Source of the DNA: Hepsetus odoe
Lineage: Eukaryota; Chordata; Actinopteri; Characiformes; Hepsetidae
Reading direction: 5' to 3'
DNA length: 64,000 bases
NCBI GenBank assembly: GCA_017165825.1
Contig: CM029384.1
Span: forward strand, 3,031,715-3,095,714
Of the stretch, positions 1-10,560 are shown one piece after another (position 1 is the stretch's first letter; each line of letters begins with the position of its first letter). The translations under genes were made by a program, and so were the position numbers. The notes under the pieces are model-generated. The model did not search any database, was not told where the DNA came from, and saw nothing but the letters and a program-made list of their open reading frames with translations.

Positions 1-441
1 CTGTTGTCCCAGTAGTTTTCTGTGGAGCGACGTTTAAAACTCGTGATTTCATGTGCTCTGCATTGTTTTAAAATCTTTTTTCAGTCCAGTGATTGTTGCT
101 GGGGGTAAGTAGTGCTGAGCTGAGTAAGCCGCAGTCGGCGAGAGCTGATTTGTGGGATCAATGCAGATTCTTGAAGGCAGAATCAGCCATTGTTCAGAAA
201 AATGTGATCTGCATTAGTTTTTACAGTTGATGTTAACCTTTGTAACATCATAGAATAGGTTTTGTTTTGTTAAAAAGTACATTCCTGATTTAAAAAAAAC
301 AAAAAACAAACATATTTCAGTGAACAGGATTTGAACACGGATGTGAATGGGGCAGTTTTCTATTCTGTATGGGATTGTCTTAATCCTTAAATCCTTCGGG
401 TTTCATCCAGTTCAAGCTGCATGCCTTTTCTTCTCTGACAG

Positions 442-3400
442 GCTCATCTACTATTTGGACCCTTCAGTGCTGACTGGACTGTCTTGCACTGTGATGATTC
501 TGTGCCTGGCTGACTATCTAGTGCCCACCCTCGCCCCACGCATCTTTGGCTCCAACAAATGGTATGCGATTGTCGAGGAAGACAGTCCCAAATATAGAAT
601 GCGTTTATTTTAATCTCATACGAGATGAGTAGATAAATAGACAGGAAGGTGCACATATCCTGCCACCCACCGCCCTAAAATTAGTACACATCTTCTACTG
701 GGATATTTCTTTCATGCATATATACAGTGATTTACGCATGAAGCAGTAAAGAAACGGTTTCTTCTCATTGTTTGAAAATGTTGATTATTTTTCACTTGTT
801 TGCTGTCCCAAATTGTAGTTTGGGCCACACTTTATTAACAGACACATGCAGGGTTGATGTAACTTTTGGAAATGGATGCTATTATTACAGATCTATTATT
901 TCTGATGTTTTTGCCCACAAGAAGGGAGAGTTCTTAAAGTTTTGGCAGCACACCCAGATTATGTCCACATGCAAGACCAGGCTCCTGTCTTCTGAGAGGA
1001 GGAAGACCCATTTAGAGACCTTTTTTAGGCATTCTGACAAGAAGACATGGCAGAGAGATTCTATCTTTCCATTGTAGAGAAAGCAGACATTTTTGTTCCG
1101 TTTCTGTTCTTTATGGTCGGTCTTGGTGGAGCCCCTGACGTCGCTGACTGGCAGACTACAGGTGCAGCTGGAAGGGCAGCGTCAGACGGAGCGCTACCCT
1201 GACTCAGCAGGCGTTGTCTCCCAGCTGGTTTAGGCCGAGCTATCTGCAGACGCACTGCAGCAGGAAAAGACCTCCTCGCAGTCAGCTGAGGGAGGACCGA
1301 TCAGAGCCCCAGAGTTTATTTTAGAGGCTGGCAGTGTCCTTGCACCTCAACCTCTTGTATATATGGTCATGTTTTATATCCAGAAATAAAAAAGCAGTGC
1401 CTAAGCACATATGCAGTAGAGGTTCCTGTTGCAAATATGGTCTCCGTTGCTGAAGGGCTATTGCTGAGTATGGGATTATGAGATGTGGATCTCATCCCAT
1501 TTGCATCTTAAATGGAAGGAGATATTTATAAAATCTTCATGCCTGATCTCATAACCCTGCTCTTTAAGTCTATAAAAAACTGCAGGGGCTTAAACATGAT
1601 TGAAGGCTTCTAAGTTTTGGGGGGTGGGGATTACTACTTTGGATGCTTATTAAAGCTGAAACACAAGAGTATGTGGGTGATATGTGTATGTTTCAGATCA
1701 ATTAGGACCCTGTGATTAATCTGATCGTTACTATAAAAGTGGTAAAGAGAGATTTTAGTGACTATAATTTTTCTCTTTTGGTTTTTAGTTGAAATATTAG
1801 CATTTAATCTCCTTTAAAGTCCTTAATTATTAAGGTTCACCCAACGTGGATCCCAAGGCATTTGGATGAGCCCCTTTTGGCACTGAGGCCAGTCCAACTG
1901 TAGTTTTGACCTTTTTAAGAAAGACAATTCAGTAACCATACCACTCGTGGAAGCAGGAAGTCTTAAACACTTGAGTTTCTGATCATTCAAGGTGGAAATA
2001 AAAAAGTGAAATGTGAACATGCTTCACTTGCCAAGACTGCCTGCAGCGTTTGTTTTATCAGTGTTATCACTTTCTCTTTTCACCGCAGGACCACAGAGCA
2101 GCAGCAGCGCTTCCACCAGATCTGTGGGAACCTGGTGAAGACGCAGCGTCGCGTGCTTGGCTGGTGGAAGCGCCTGTTCGCCCTGAAGGAAGAGAAGCCA
2201 AAGATGGTAAACAATAGTGCCTTTTTGTCTGACTGGGAACAGGAACACTGCTTTTCTTGACCTATAACTGAAGTGAATGTGTGCGCACTTTTATTGAATT
2301 GAATTCTTTGGTTGCTTGGACCTTGCGTGTTCATTTGCTGACAAATGTTCTTTTGTTGGGAACCACATGTCTGTTTCCATCAACACAGTCATATTTCTTT
2401 CCATTTTGTAAGTCTGATTTCTTTTCCCAACAGTACTTCCTGTCAGTGATCAGCAGTCTTCTTGTCGTGGCTTGGATTGGACAACAGGTCCATAACCTCT
2501 TCCTTACTTACCTGATTGGTACGTATCCATTTTGCAGCTGTTAGTTAAAAAGTCACCAGGCAAAAGGGTCGGCGGTGTCTGCTTTTTATTTTTTATGAAA
2601 GTTTGTTGTGTGTTTAAGCATTGAGAGGCCAGATATCTTTCCTCTCTTTTAGGGGCAGCATGAAAATCTGACGTTTTGTGAATTTTTAACCACTTTAACT
2701 TTGTGTTCAATTCTAGATCAACTTGAAAGACCTATACCTTGAATAAGTTCACAATGGCTAACCGTTTTGCAGCTTTGGTTAAAGAATGTTAATGATTTCT
2801 GACTAATGCAGTGAGTCACAGCAAAGGGAGGTTCACACTCTTCCATGCAAGAGCGCTGCACAACAAAGAGGCCGTGGTATGTAGGGCAAGGAAGCAGGGC
2901 ACAGTCCAAAAATACACTCTTCATTACCCTGCCTCCACAAGACCTTTAAAGAAGCTGATAACAGAGTGTTGGAGATATTTAAAGAGTCTGTAGCTTATGT
3001 ACACGTTTGAAACCAATTTACGACGGTTTGTTCCTAATGCGATCACGTTTTCCCATCTTTTTAGACTTGTCCAGACTAACTAGGTGCCATGTTTTGGACT
3101 TCATTCAGTTAAATACTCCTTACAACTCCAAGAATAATGAACAAGCCTGATCAGCACTTGTAAAGAGAGTATCGCTGGTTCTTCTGTTGAAGAACATGCT
3201 TCTGAAGCATGTTCCTCTGGGCAGCGGTGGCCTAGTGGTTATGGAGGTGGCCCCGGATCGGAAGATTGTGGGTTTGCGGGACTGAGGTACCATTGAGCGA
3301 GGTACCGTCCCCCATCACTGCTCCCCGTGTGCTTTCAATAACTGCCCCCGGCTGCACGCAGAGGTTGAATTTCGTTATGCTGTGCTGCGTTTCACGATGA

Positions 3401-3950
3401 CAAGGGTAGTCACTTTCACTTTCAGATGCTGCACCTTTTATTAGATCTTTCTGTTGTTAAATGACAAATAAATGATAGCTAGAAAAAGAACGCAGTCAAA
3501 CTGCACACCGAAACCGAGTTACCGGGGAAGTTCGACCAGGTGTGTTGTACACCGGCCCTCCAGAACAGGAAATGAGCACTCATGACCTATATAGTAGGAG
3601 GAGCTTCTGCAGTGGCTGCTGGGTTTATATTGATATAACTTGGGGCAGTTGTTTTACATGGTTTACTTTTTACCTTCAAAGTTAAATCCTGTTTTGTTTT
3701 CTCTCTTGAAGCAAGTTTCCTTCGTTGTGTGTGGCTCTCTGCAAGTACAAGTTTGACAGGATACCATCGTGGGGTGATATGTTGCAGCTCGCCTGCTCAT
3801 TTTCCTTTTTTCTCTCCTCCTTCCCCACCAGTGAGCTTCCTTCTGCTTCTGCCCGGCCTCAACCAGCACGGAATCATAACCAAGTACGCCGGCATGGCCA
3901 AAAGGGAGCTGAACAAACTGCTCAAACAAAAGGAGAAGAAGAACGAGTGA
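442..3950 (+). CDS. arl6ip1: ARL6IP1, ER membrane-shaping protein (3' four coding exons; 5' end outside window)
   Basis: The reading frame joins four exons: 442-561, 2089-2206, 2434-2518 and 3832-3950 (stop TGA 3948-3950). All junctions are GT-AG and keep phase. Together they give about 146 residues, roughly the C-terminal 70% of the family's ~203 aa; the exons with the start codon lie before base 1. Recognisable blocks are YYLDPSVLTGLS, LAPRIFGSNKW, the GWWKRLF stretch, VGQQ-like IGQQVHNLFLTYLI and the end KLLKQKEKKNE. Hydrophobic segments lie after YYLDP and from YFLSVIS through LLLLPGL, arranged as paired hairpins. Family knowledge: ARL6IP1 is an ER-resident protein with reticulon-like hairpins that shapes tubules and binds ARL6; human mutations cause a spastic paraplegia. 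The lysine-rich C-terminus is cytosolic. Intron 3 (about 1.3 kb) carries a SINE. Identification is firm. Confidence 0.95.
3219..3424 (+). mobile_element. tRNA-derived SINE, family A, in arl6ip1 intron
   Basis: The copy begins GGGCAGCGGTGGCCTAGTGG (tRNA A-box-like) and ends in the family's hallmark tail GTCACTTTCACTTTCA. The central GAGGTACC...CATCACTGCTCCCC block is shared with about thirty other copies in this window. The box B region is degenerate here. Confidence 0.9.
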
Positions 3951-4760
3951 AAAGTTCTCCAGCGTAAAAGAACACCGTAACAAAACGTAGTGTAAGAGTT
4001 GAACATGGCCATCTCCCCACCTGTACTTAAACGGCACAGACCACTTCATTTCAGGCTTGAAATAATTCAGAGTTAACGATGGAGAAGGAAGCAAAGTGCG
4101 CCGCTCGAACGCTTCAAAGCAGATCGCTTCTAGGTTTAAGTTCACCATTTTGAAATCTCTCACATTTTTCATCTTGACTGTCGAAGCTTGGATATTTTAT
4201 ACCACACTAAAGCATCCTGGTGTGTCACATCTTGTGTAACTTTTTTTTCTTTTTGAAATCTCAAAACCAATTACTGCTTTCAAGCCATTCCCTTTTATAA
4301 GCCATTAAGGCAACTACTGAAACGTATTTGTATTTTCTGTTTCTGAACCCTGGCGTAGCTTTTTCCTGTTCAAGATTGCTGTAGGACGTGACCAGTTCCA
4401 AACTTAGAGCATCGCAAATCCATTTTTTTCTTTTTTTTCCTCTTAAGTGCACTGGAAACTTAAACGAAACTGGATGTTACTAAGCTGTGTGCTGGTGCCC
4501 TGTGAACGCTGGCGTTAGGGGTGCAGACTCGTACCGATGGGGTAATTGCTCAACCTCTTGCCCCTCACGCCACCTCCTGGGTTACCCCTGTAAATAGACA
4601 TGTCCTCTCCGACTTCTTTATCTGTGTTTGTCTGTCTGTGTCTGAAGTTTACTCTCTGGCTCGTCTGAAACCACTGTTTCTTACTCTCACCCTCTCATTT
4701 CAGCCTTTCTGTTATCAATTCTCTTTTCAACCTTAATAAACGTTAATTTAAAACGATTAG
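3951..4760 (+). other. arl6ip1 3' UTR with AATAAA at 4735-4740
   Basis: Non-coding sequence follows the arl6ip1 stop and runs to a canonical AATAAA at 4735-4740, the first one after the stop. The 169-aa antisense reading frame over 3663-4172 overlaps the last exon and resembles nothing known to me. Confidence 0.7.
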
Positions 4761-4961
4761 TAACGTGGTTGTTCTTTTTAACCTTCTCTTCGTGTTTATG
4801 AGCTGTTTCTCGCTCGTTTTATTTTGTGCAGTTAGAATGTGATGATGGTCAAAATATAATAGACTCACTTCAAATCAAATTAATGGACTTTTTTTTTTCT
4901 ACTAAAATACAATTTTTAAAGGAAAGGATTTATCCAAAGTTAATATGTCCTCAGTGGGTGG

Positions 4962-4962
<1 letters not shown>

Positions 4963-4998
<36 letters not shown>
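4963..4998. repeat. poly(T) tract, 36 bases
   Basis: An uninterrupted run of T. On the minus strand it is a poly(A), possibly the tail of an old retrocopy, but no retrocopy body is evident beside it. Confidence 0.85.
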
Positions 4999-5321
4999 CC
5001 CCATTTTTTTCTGGAAAGGCTTTTAAATGACTTTATATAGTAAAGTTAGAAAATGTGCAGGCTATAAAGCTGTGTTTAGTTGGAAGTTTCTACACAAGGA
5101 AAAATTGAGACTGAGAGTAAAAACGGACAGCTGTGTCTTTTTAAAAACTGTATATGAAGTAAAATCAAAGCTTTGCTGTTATAAAATCCAAATAAACACA
5201 TTGTTTATTGAAATGAACGTCGAAAACAATTCAAATCTGTTACATCTTAAAGTACAGAGTACGACCAAACTAGTGTTACACTTGTATATTTAGACTGGAA
5301 GGAGAAGAGCGAAAGGAGGAA

Positions 5322-5500
5322 TCTGTGAAAGGAAAGGGTTACAGGATGGTAGTGAGACCAGCTATGTTATACATGTTGGAGACGGTGACGAAAAGAGGTG
5401 GCAGAGCTGGAGGTGTCCAGGCTTTTTGCATCAGGCAGGACCAGGATGGATAGGATTAGAAATGAGTATATTAGAGGGACAGCTCAGGTTGGACATTTTC
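5322..5500 (+). mobile_element. LINE fragment (C-terminal part of non-LTR reverse transcriptase ORF)
   Basis: Translation in two frames gives VVRPAMLYMLETV and then RMDRIRNEYIRGTAQV. These are the conserved C-terminal strings shared with the fragments near 45.4, 49.3, 54.9 and 61.4 kb. It is broken by a frameshift and truncated at both ends. Confidence 0.8.
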
Positions 5501-5504
5501 AGGC

Positions 5505-5785
5505 TGGGGCTCCTTATGAGATGACAGATGGTGTCCTGGGGTATCTCCTCCCAGACCCTGACCAGGACATCACTGAGCTCCTGGACAGTCTGAGGTGCAA
5601 TCAGGTGGAGTCGGATGGACCTAAACCTGATGTCCCAGAGATGTTCTGTTGGATTTAGGTCAGGGATGATCCTGAACCGACCAGATCAACTGACCAGATC
5701 AGTATCCCACAAGTTCAACTGACTTGACACTGAACTCTGATTAAAAAGTGTTCCTTTCATTTCTTTGAGCAGTGTATATATATGT
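5505..5785. mobile_element. DNA transposon fragment (widespread fish family ending in AAAGAAAT..GGAACAC-like inverted repeat)
   Basis: The GGTGTCCTGGGGTATCTCC block, followed by text around a CTGGACAGTCTGAGGTGCAA motif and then GTGTTCCTTTCATTTCTTTG at about 5747, matches a repeat I recall as common in fish genomes. The terminal end lies near 5780. The superfamily is not assigned from sequence here. Confidence 0.5.
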
Positions 5786-6578
5786 ATGTATATGATTTGT
5801 GTGTGTATTTTTTTCTCAAAGTCCACTTTGGCCATTTAACCTGATCATTTCCCAACTTCTTCACAACAGCTGTTTGTGTTGCAGTGCCTTTAAAACTGAT
5901 GTAAATTAGCTCTAATCTGATTGGTTACCCTGTACTGTGCCTAATTCAAAAAGTCAGGATGAAACACTCCTTATAACTTGAAAATGGACGAGCTAAATTG
6001 CTGCAAGGAGAATAAATGAAAAAAATATGGTGGGTTTCAAGTTGGACTGTTTTTGTGACGTAAGTATCTGGACAGTGGAGAGGAAACAGCAACTATATTT
6101 TAAAAGAAAGAAAAATGATCTGGGTCTTTTAAATAAAGTACTCAAAGACTGAACAGCTCACAGGTATCAGCCTCCATCACTACAATGGATTTTCATTATA
6201 TGGGCCTGCTGTTGTCCATGGCTTCACTTCCATCTGTCCTTCAGTTTAGTCAAATTAAAAGCTCTCTTCAGAGCGACTGTGATTTAGCGAACTAATTGAA
6301 AGCTGATCAATTATTTTCGCCAATTTTCTGTGTATGAATACATTTTTTTATCATCCTATTGCCCTGAAAAACTAACACTAATCAGTTTCAGCACAAGTCA
6401 TTATAAAATCCATTCTTCTTTACTGGGAGAATGTCCTCAGTACAGGCAGAGAGGGACGCCGTCAATTTCACAGCGCCGAGCCGCCCAAAGCAGCCTCTCT
6501 CTAGTCTGCCTCCACGACCTCCCGGGACCGGCTGGCCCTTTGTCCTCTCCTGCGGCGGGACAGAGCACAGGTTGGTTT

Positions 6579-6772
6579 AGTGAAAGTGACCGTCGTCAAC
6601 ACAGTGAAACAAAGAAATACCTCCTCTGTTCAACCAACACAGACCGGGCAGCAGTGCAGCCATATACAGCACCCAGGGAGCAGTGATGGGGACAGTACCT
6701 TGCTCAAGTGTACCTCAGGGCAACCTACTGGCCTGGGATTCAACTCCCTAAACACTAGACCACCGCTGGCCA
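6579..6772 (-). mobile_element. SINE family A
   Basis: Reverse-oriented copy: AGTGAAAGTGAC at its 3' end, the GGGAGCAGTGATGGGGACAG core, and ACTAGACCACCGCTGGCC (reverse of the tRNA-like head). Confidence 0.88.
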
Positions 6773-6945
6773 TGAGTGGTGCAGTAAACAGGGGTGTTTG
6801 AAGATTTGTATGCAATTTCTATGATGTACATTTAGTTGTTAATAAAAATATTTTTTATTTTATTGAGCAATTAATGCCATCTGGAGAAGGAGACTCAGGT
6901 GTAGACTCAGACTTGCTTCACCAAGTTCTCAAAATCCCCCCAACA

Positions 6946-7130
6946 GGCAGTGATGGTCTAGTGTTTGGGGACAGGGCCCCTTGACCACTAGGTTACCCTG
7001 TGGTTTTCTTCAGAAAGTACCGACCCCATCACTGCTCCCCGGTTCCTGAATGTATGGAATACAGGGAAACAATTTCATTGTGATGCTGTTGTGCACATAA
7101 TGATGAAATAATCACTTTCACTTCACTTTC
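6946..7130 (+). mobile_element. SINE family A, diverged
   Basis: Starts GGCAGTGATGGTCTAGTG and ends ATCACTTTCACTTCACTTTC. The middle is rearranged and box B is missing. Confidence 0.75.
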
Positions 7131-7998
7131 TTCAGCGTTTGAAACGTAATCTTCGGTTTGGCGTGAAATGACTTGCAGTAGAAAAGATTAAAATCTCTTT
7201 ATAGTGTTGGTGAACGGAACCCGGTGTCCCGTCTACACAAATATAGCCTTTTATAGGGGGGGGGGATTTCTTTGGGGGTCTGTGTATAACACCCTCCCCA
7301 TAAACTGATTTTATTTGAGGACAAGAGCATCTCTAAGCTGTGATTAAACAAAGAACTGTGCAGGAGCTTCAGACGTCTGGTTCCATTCACCACCACTGTG
7401 AACAGAGTTTATGAATGGACAGACTTTGGACCGCTTCAAAGCAATCCAGGCCTGGATTAAAAACTGGGGATTAAAGTACCCGTCAGTATGTTGTGTTGGT
7501 GCCAGTGCGTGGGATGTCCCAGAGCACCTGTCGGCTGAGAGCAGGCGACAGGGCAGTGATCTGTACGATAGGAGCTCCTGTAAGGTGTGGTTTCCGGAGG
7601 ATTGGTGACTTCTTTCATGGCTACGCCTTCACAGTTGCGGATCCGGTTCCTGATTCTCAGGCTGCGCAGGAGACTTTCCTTGAGGAGAAATCACAACATT
7701 TGGAGGCCTGGTGCCATCTACTGCTCAGCTTAATCAAAGAAAGATGCACCATGAGGAAAGAAATGATGCCTTTCGTACCGGTATCACATATTTTGGACCG
7801 TGGACGTCCCTGGAGTGTGAAGAGGTGTATGAAGGTCCTGCAGGGATGTTGTCGAGGGTCACACTGTCCTTCAGCGGAAATATCAACGGCTGCTTGTCAC
7901 AACTCCTTCCTGGAAAACTCTTTAAATGGAGGGATATCGTTTCTTGTCCAAAATTCCAATATTTATCGAAGGTAACGCCCAGTTTGTGGTTCAAAAGA
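7131..7998. other. Intergenic stretch without a recognised gene
   Basis: Several frames of 65-160 codons cross 7199-8010 on both strands. None resembles a known family, none has convincing splice signals, and they overlap one another. The sequence is probably the decayed interior of a transposon, but I cannot name it. Confidence 0.3.
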
Positions 7999-8177
7999 TT
8001 TTACATTTAGCAGACACTCTTATCCAGAGCAACTTTCTTTTCCTAATTACAGGACAAACTCTCTGGAGACACTTCAGGGTTTCACTCAGGAACCCAATGG
8101 TGGTAGCGCTGGAGGTAGGTTTCGAACCTGCAACCTTTCGGGCCATGGGCGAGTAGCCCACCTCTAGACCACCACCT
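7999..8177 (-). mobile_element. SINE family B
   Basis: Contains the family signature TTTAGCAGACACTCTTATCC at its 3' end. On the other side is a reverse tRNA-like head, with box B visible as the complement of TTTCGAACCTGC. Related copies are at 11.9, 28.2 and 51.4 kb. Confidence 0.85.
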
Positions 8178-9180
8178 TTAAACACAACTGCAGGTCTACA
8201 AACTCACCAGGGACATCATGATGAGTAACACATCCATTAAGAACTCTTTTTCTTGATCTCCTGCTAACCAGTGTTACGGTCTTACCAGCTTCAACAGAAA
8301 GAGCCGGTTTAGGAGGTCAGAGGTCATTCCTTCCAAAAAGGACTGACAGACACTAGAGGGCGCCCATGTGTGAGCCCTAATTGAAGGGGGGGTAAATGGG
8401 GCTAAATATGAAGGATTAAATTACAAATATATGATTGTTAATTAAATATTTTCTATCGGTTTAGAGAAGAATACATAAAAACGAATAAAAACACTATGTT
8501 TTTTTAAACCTTATGGTTCTTTCTCACCTCTGTGTGTGTTGTGCAGTGAGAAGTTTCCGCCTGGTGTTTAAGAGAAATTGTGCTCTGATGCAGCGACTGT
8601 GCACCTCCAGGTTTGCTGGAGAATCGGACAGCCATCAGTCATCCTGTCTTGAATTTACCCCAGATGTATATATGTTTATATAGGAAAAGGACTGGTTTTA
8701 ATCTCACCTCGGCCTCATGTTGGCTCTTCACTCGCCTGATCCTCCCGTTTGTTGACTCAGTGTTCCTATGGCAACAAGCTTCTGTCAGTTTCCCATTAAA
8801 ATTCTTCATTTTCCTGTTTTAAAGGAAAAGCAATAGAACTGTTCTAGAATCAGTTTCAGTGTCAGTGTTACTCTTTATTGTCTGTTTACCTGGGGGCGGG
8901 GCTTATCTCTTTGGCCTGCATCATTCATTTTTTTATTTAATTAGTTGACTGACTGACTAACTAGGAACTACATTTACAGTGGCACCTGTCTTGAGGGAGG
9001 AGGGGTATGGATTAGAAAATGATAAGTTCATTAAAAAGTTGTATGTTGAGGTACTGGAGAGCGTCTGAGGGAGAACTTAATTACATATAATAACAAATAA
9101 TAACTATATTATGATTTTTTATTATGATTATATTATGATTATTTAAAGTCTCTGAAATTTTAATTGTATAAATATGTGAA

Positions 9181-9941
9181 GTCCCTTATCTGTCCCTTAA
9201 CACGCAGCTCACTGTCCCTTAACACTCAGCTCACTGTCCCTTAATACTCAACACACTGTCCCTTAACACTCAGCTCACTGTCCCTTAACATTCAGCTCAC
9301 TGTCCCTTAACACTCAGCTCACTGTCCCATTACACTCAGCTCACTGTCCCTTAACATTCAGCTATCTGTCCCTTAACACTCAGCTCACTGTCCCTTAACA
9401 TTCAGCTCACTGTCCCTTAACACACAGCTCACTGTCCCTTAACACTCAGCTCACTGTCCCTTAATACTCAACACACTGTCCCATTACACTCAGCTCACTG
9501 TCCCTTAATACTCAACACACTGTCCCATAACACTCAGCTCACTGTCCCTTAACACTCAGCTCACTGTCCCATAACACTCAGCTCACTGTCCCTTAATACT
9601 CAACACACTGTCCCATAACACTCAGCTCACTGTCCCTTAACACTCAGCTCACTGTCCCATAACACTCAGCTCACTGTCCCTTAATACTCAACACAGTCCC
9701 ATAACACTCAGCTCACTGTCCCTTAACACTCAGCTCACTGTTCCATTACACTCAGCTCACTGTCCCTTAACTCAGCTCACTGTCCCTTAACACTCAGCTC
9801 ACTGTCCCATAACACTCAGCACACTGTCCCATAACACTCCGCTCACTGTCCCTTAACACTCAGCTCACTGTCCCATAACACTCAGCTCACTGTCCCTTAA
9901 CACTCAGCTCACTGTCCCATAACACTCAGCTCACTGTCCCA
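9181..9941. repeat. 22-bp minisatellite, about 34 copies
   Basis: Tandem unit CACTCAGCTCACTGTCCCTT plus AA (22 bp). Two main variants alternate: CCCTTAACACTCAGCTCACTG and CCCATAACACTCAG, with a third CTTAATACTCAACACA form. The array is 0.45 kb upstream of the elob start region and fades into single degenerate units up to about 9980. Confidence 0.95.
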
Positions 9942-10189
9942 CAATACAAAACAGAATATATTACACTGTCCCATTACACGACAGTCACAAAATACATAAT
10001 CCAATGTCTCAGAAAAAATATTGGATAATACCCAAAATTATCCAAAATACAAAACACACTGCTCCACATCCCCTAACACACTTTCACTTTTTCACTTTCA
10101 TTACACATAACTCCAAAAAGTACTCAACAGTTTACCAAGCAGCCCCAACAGTTTCCACAACATCCCGCCCTCTTTCCATTAATATATCA

Positions 10190-10560
10190 TCTACAATTCA
10201 CACTCTCGCGCCACTAAATCAACGTTGGAGACCCGTGAGTGCATTTATTTGCTGGTATTCTCTGTTTATGCACTGTGAGGCTGTAACAAGTGAGTAACGG
10301 AGTTCCGTTTGGGTTGTGTTTTGGTTTGTGGAGCACAAAGGCAGTGCGGGGCGCGCGGTGCATTGTGGGACAGTGGAGGACCGCGACCGGTAACAGAAAT
10401 GGTGAGTGGAGATCAGAAACGCCGAGCAGCCTTTAAATTAAACACTGCGGGGTTTACACTCCGTCTGGCTGGCTTTTCTGTACGTTTAACCTGCGGGTTT
10501 ATCGGTCGGGGGTGAGAAACTCGCTAAAACGGCGGCAGCTCGCGGCTTGTGGCTTTGTTT
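10190..10560 (+). promoter_or_regulatory. CpG-rich promoter region of elob
   Basis: CpG density rises sharply around the elob initiator codon (for example CTCGCGCCACTAAATC, GGGGCGCGCGGTGCATTG). The GCATTGTGGGACAG string just upstream of the ATG is typical of TATA-less housekeeping promoters. No TATA box is seen. The exact transcription start is not determinable from sequence alone. Confidence 0.6.

Noticed and set aside
3663..4172. 169-codon open frame on the minus strand
   Set aside because: It is antisense to the last arl6ip1 exon and its UTR, has no known domain, and has a composition typical of antisense frames.
7199..8010. Overlapping frames up to 160 codons on both strands
   Set aside because: No family match, no splice structure, and the 3' end runs into a SINE. 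Probably decayed repeat.
9181..9941. Regular short repeats resembling a CRISPR array
   Set aside because: Units are contiguous 22-mers with no unique spacers, in a vertebrate genome. It is a minisatellite.
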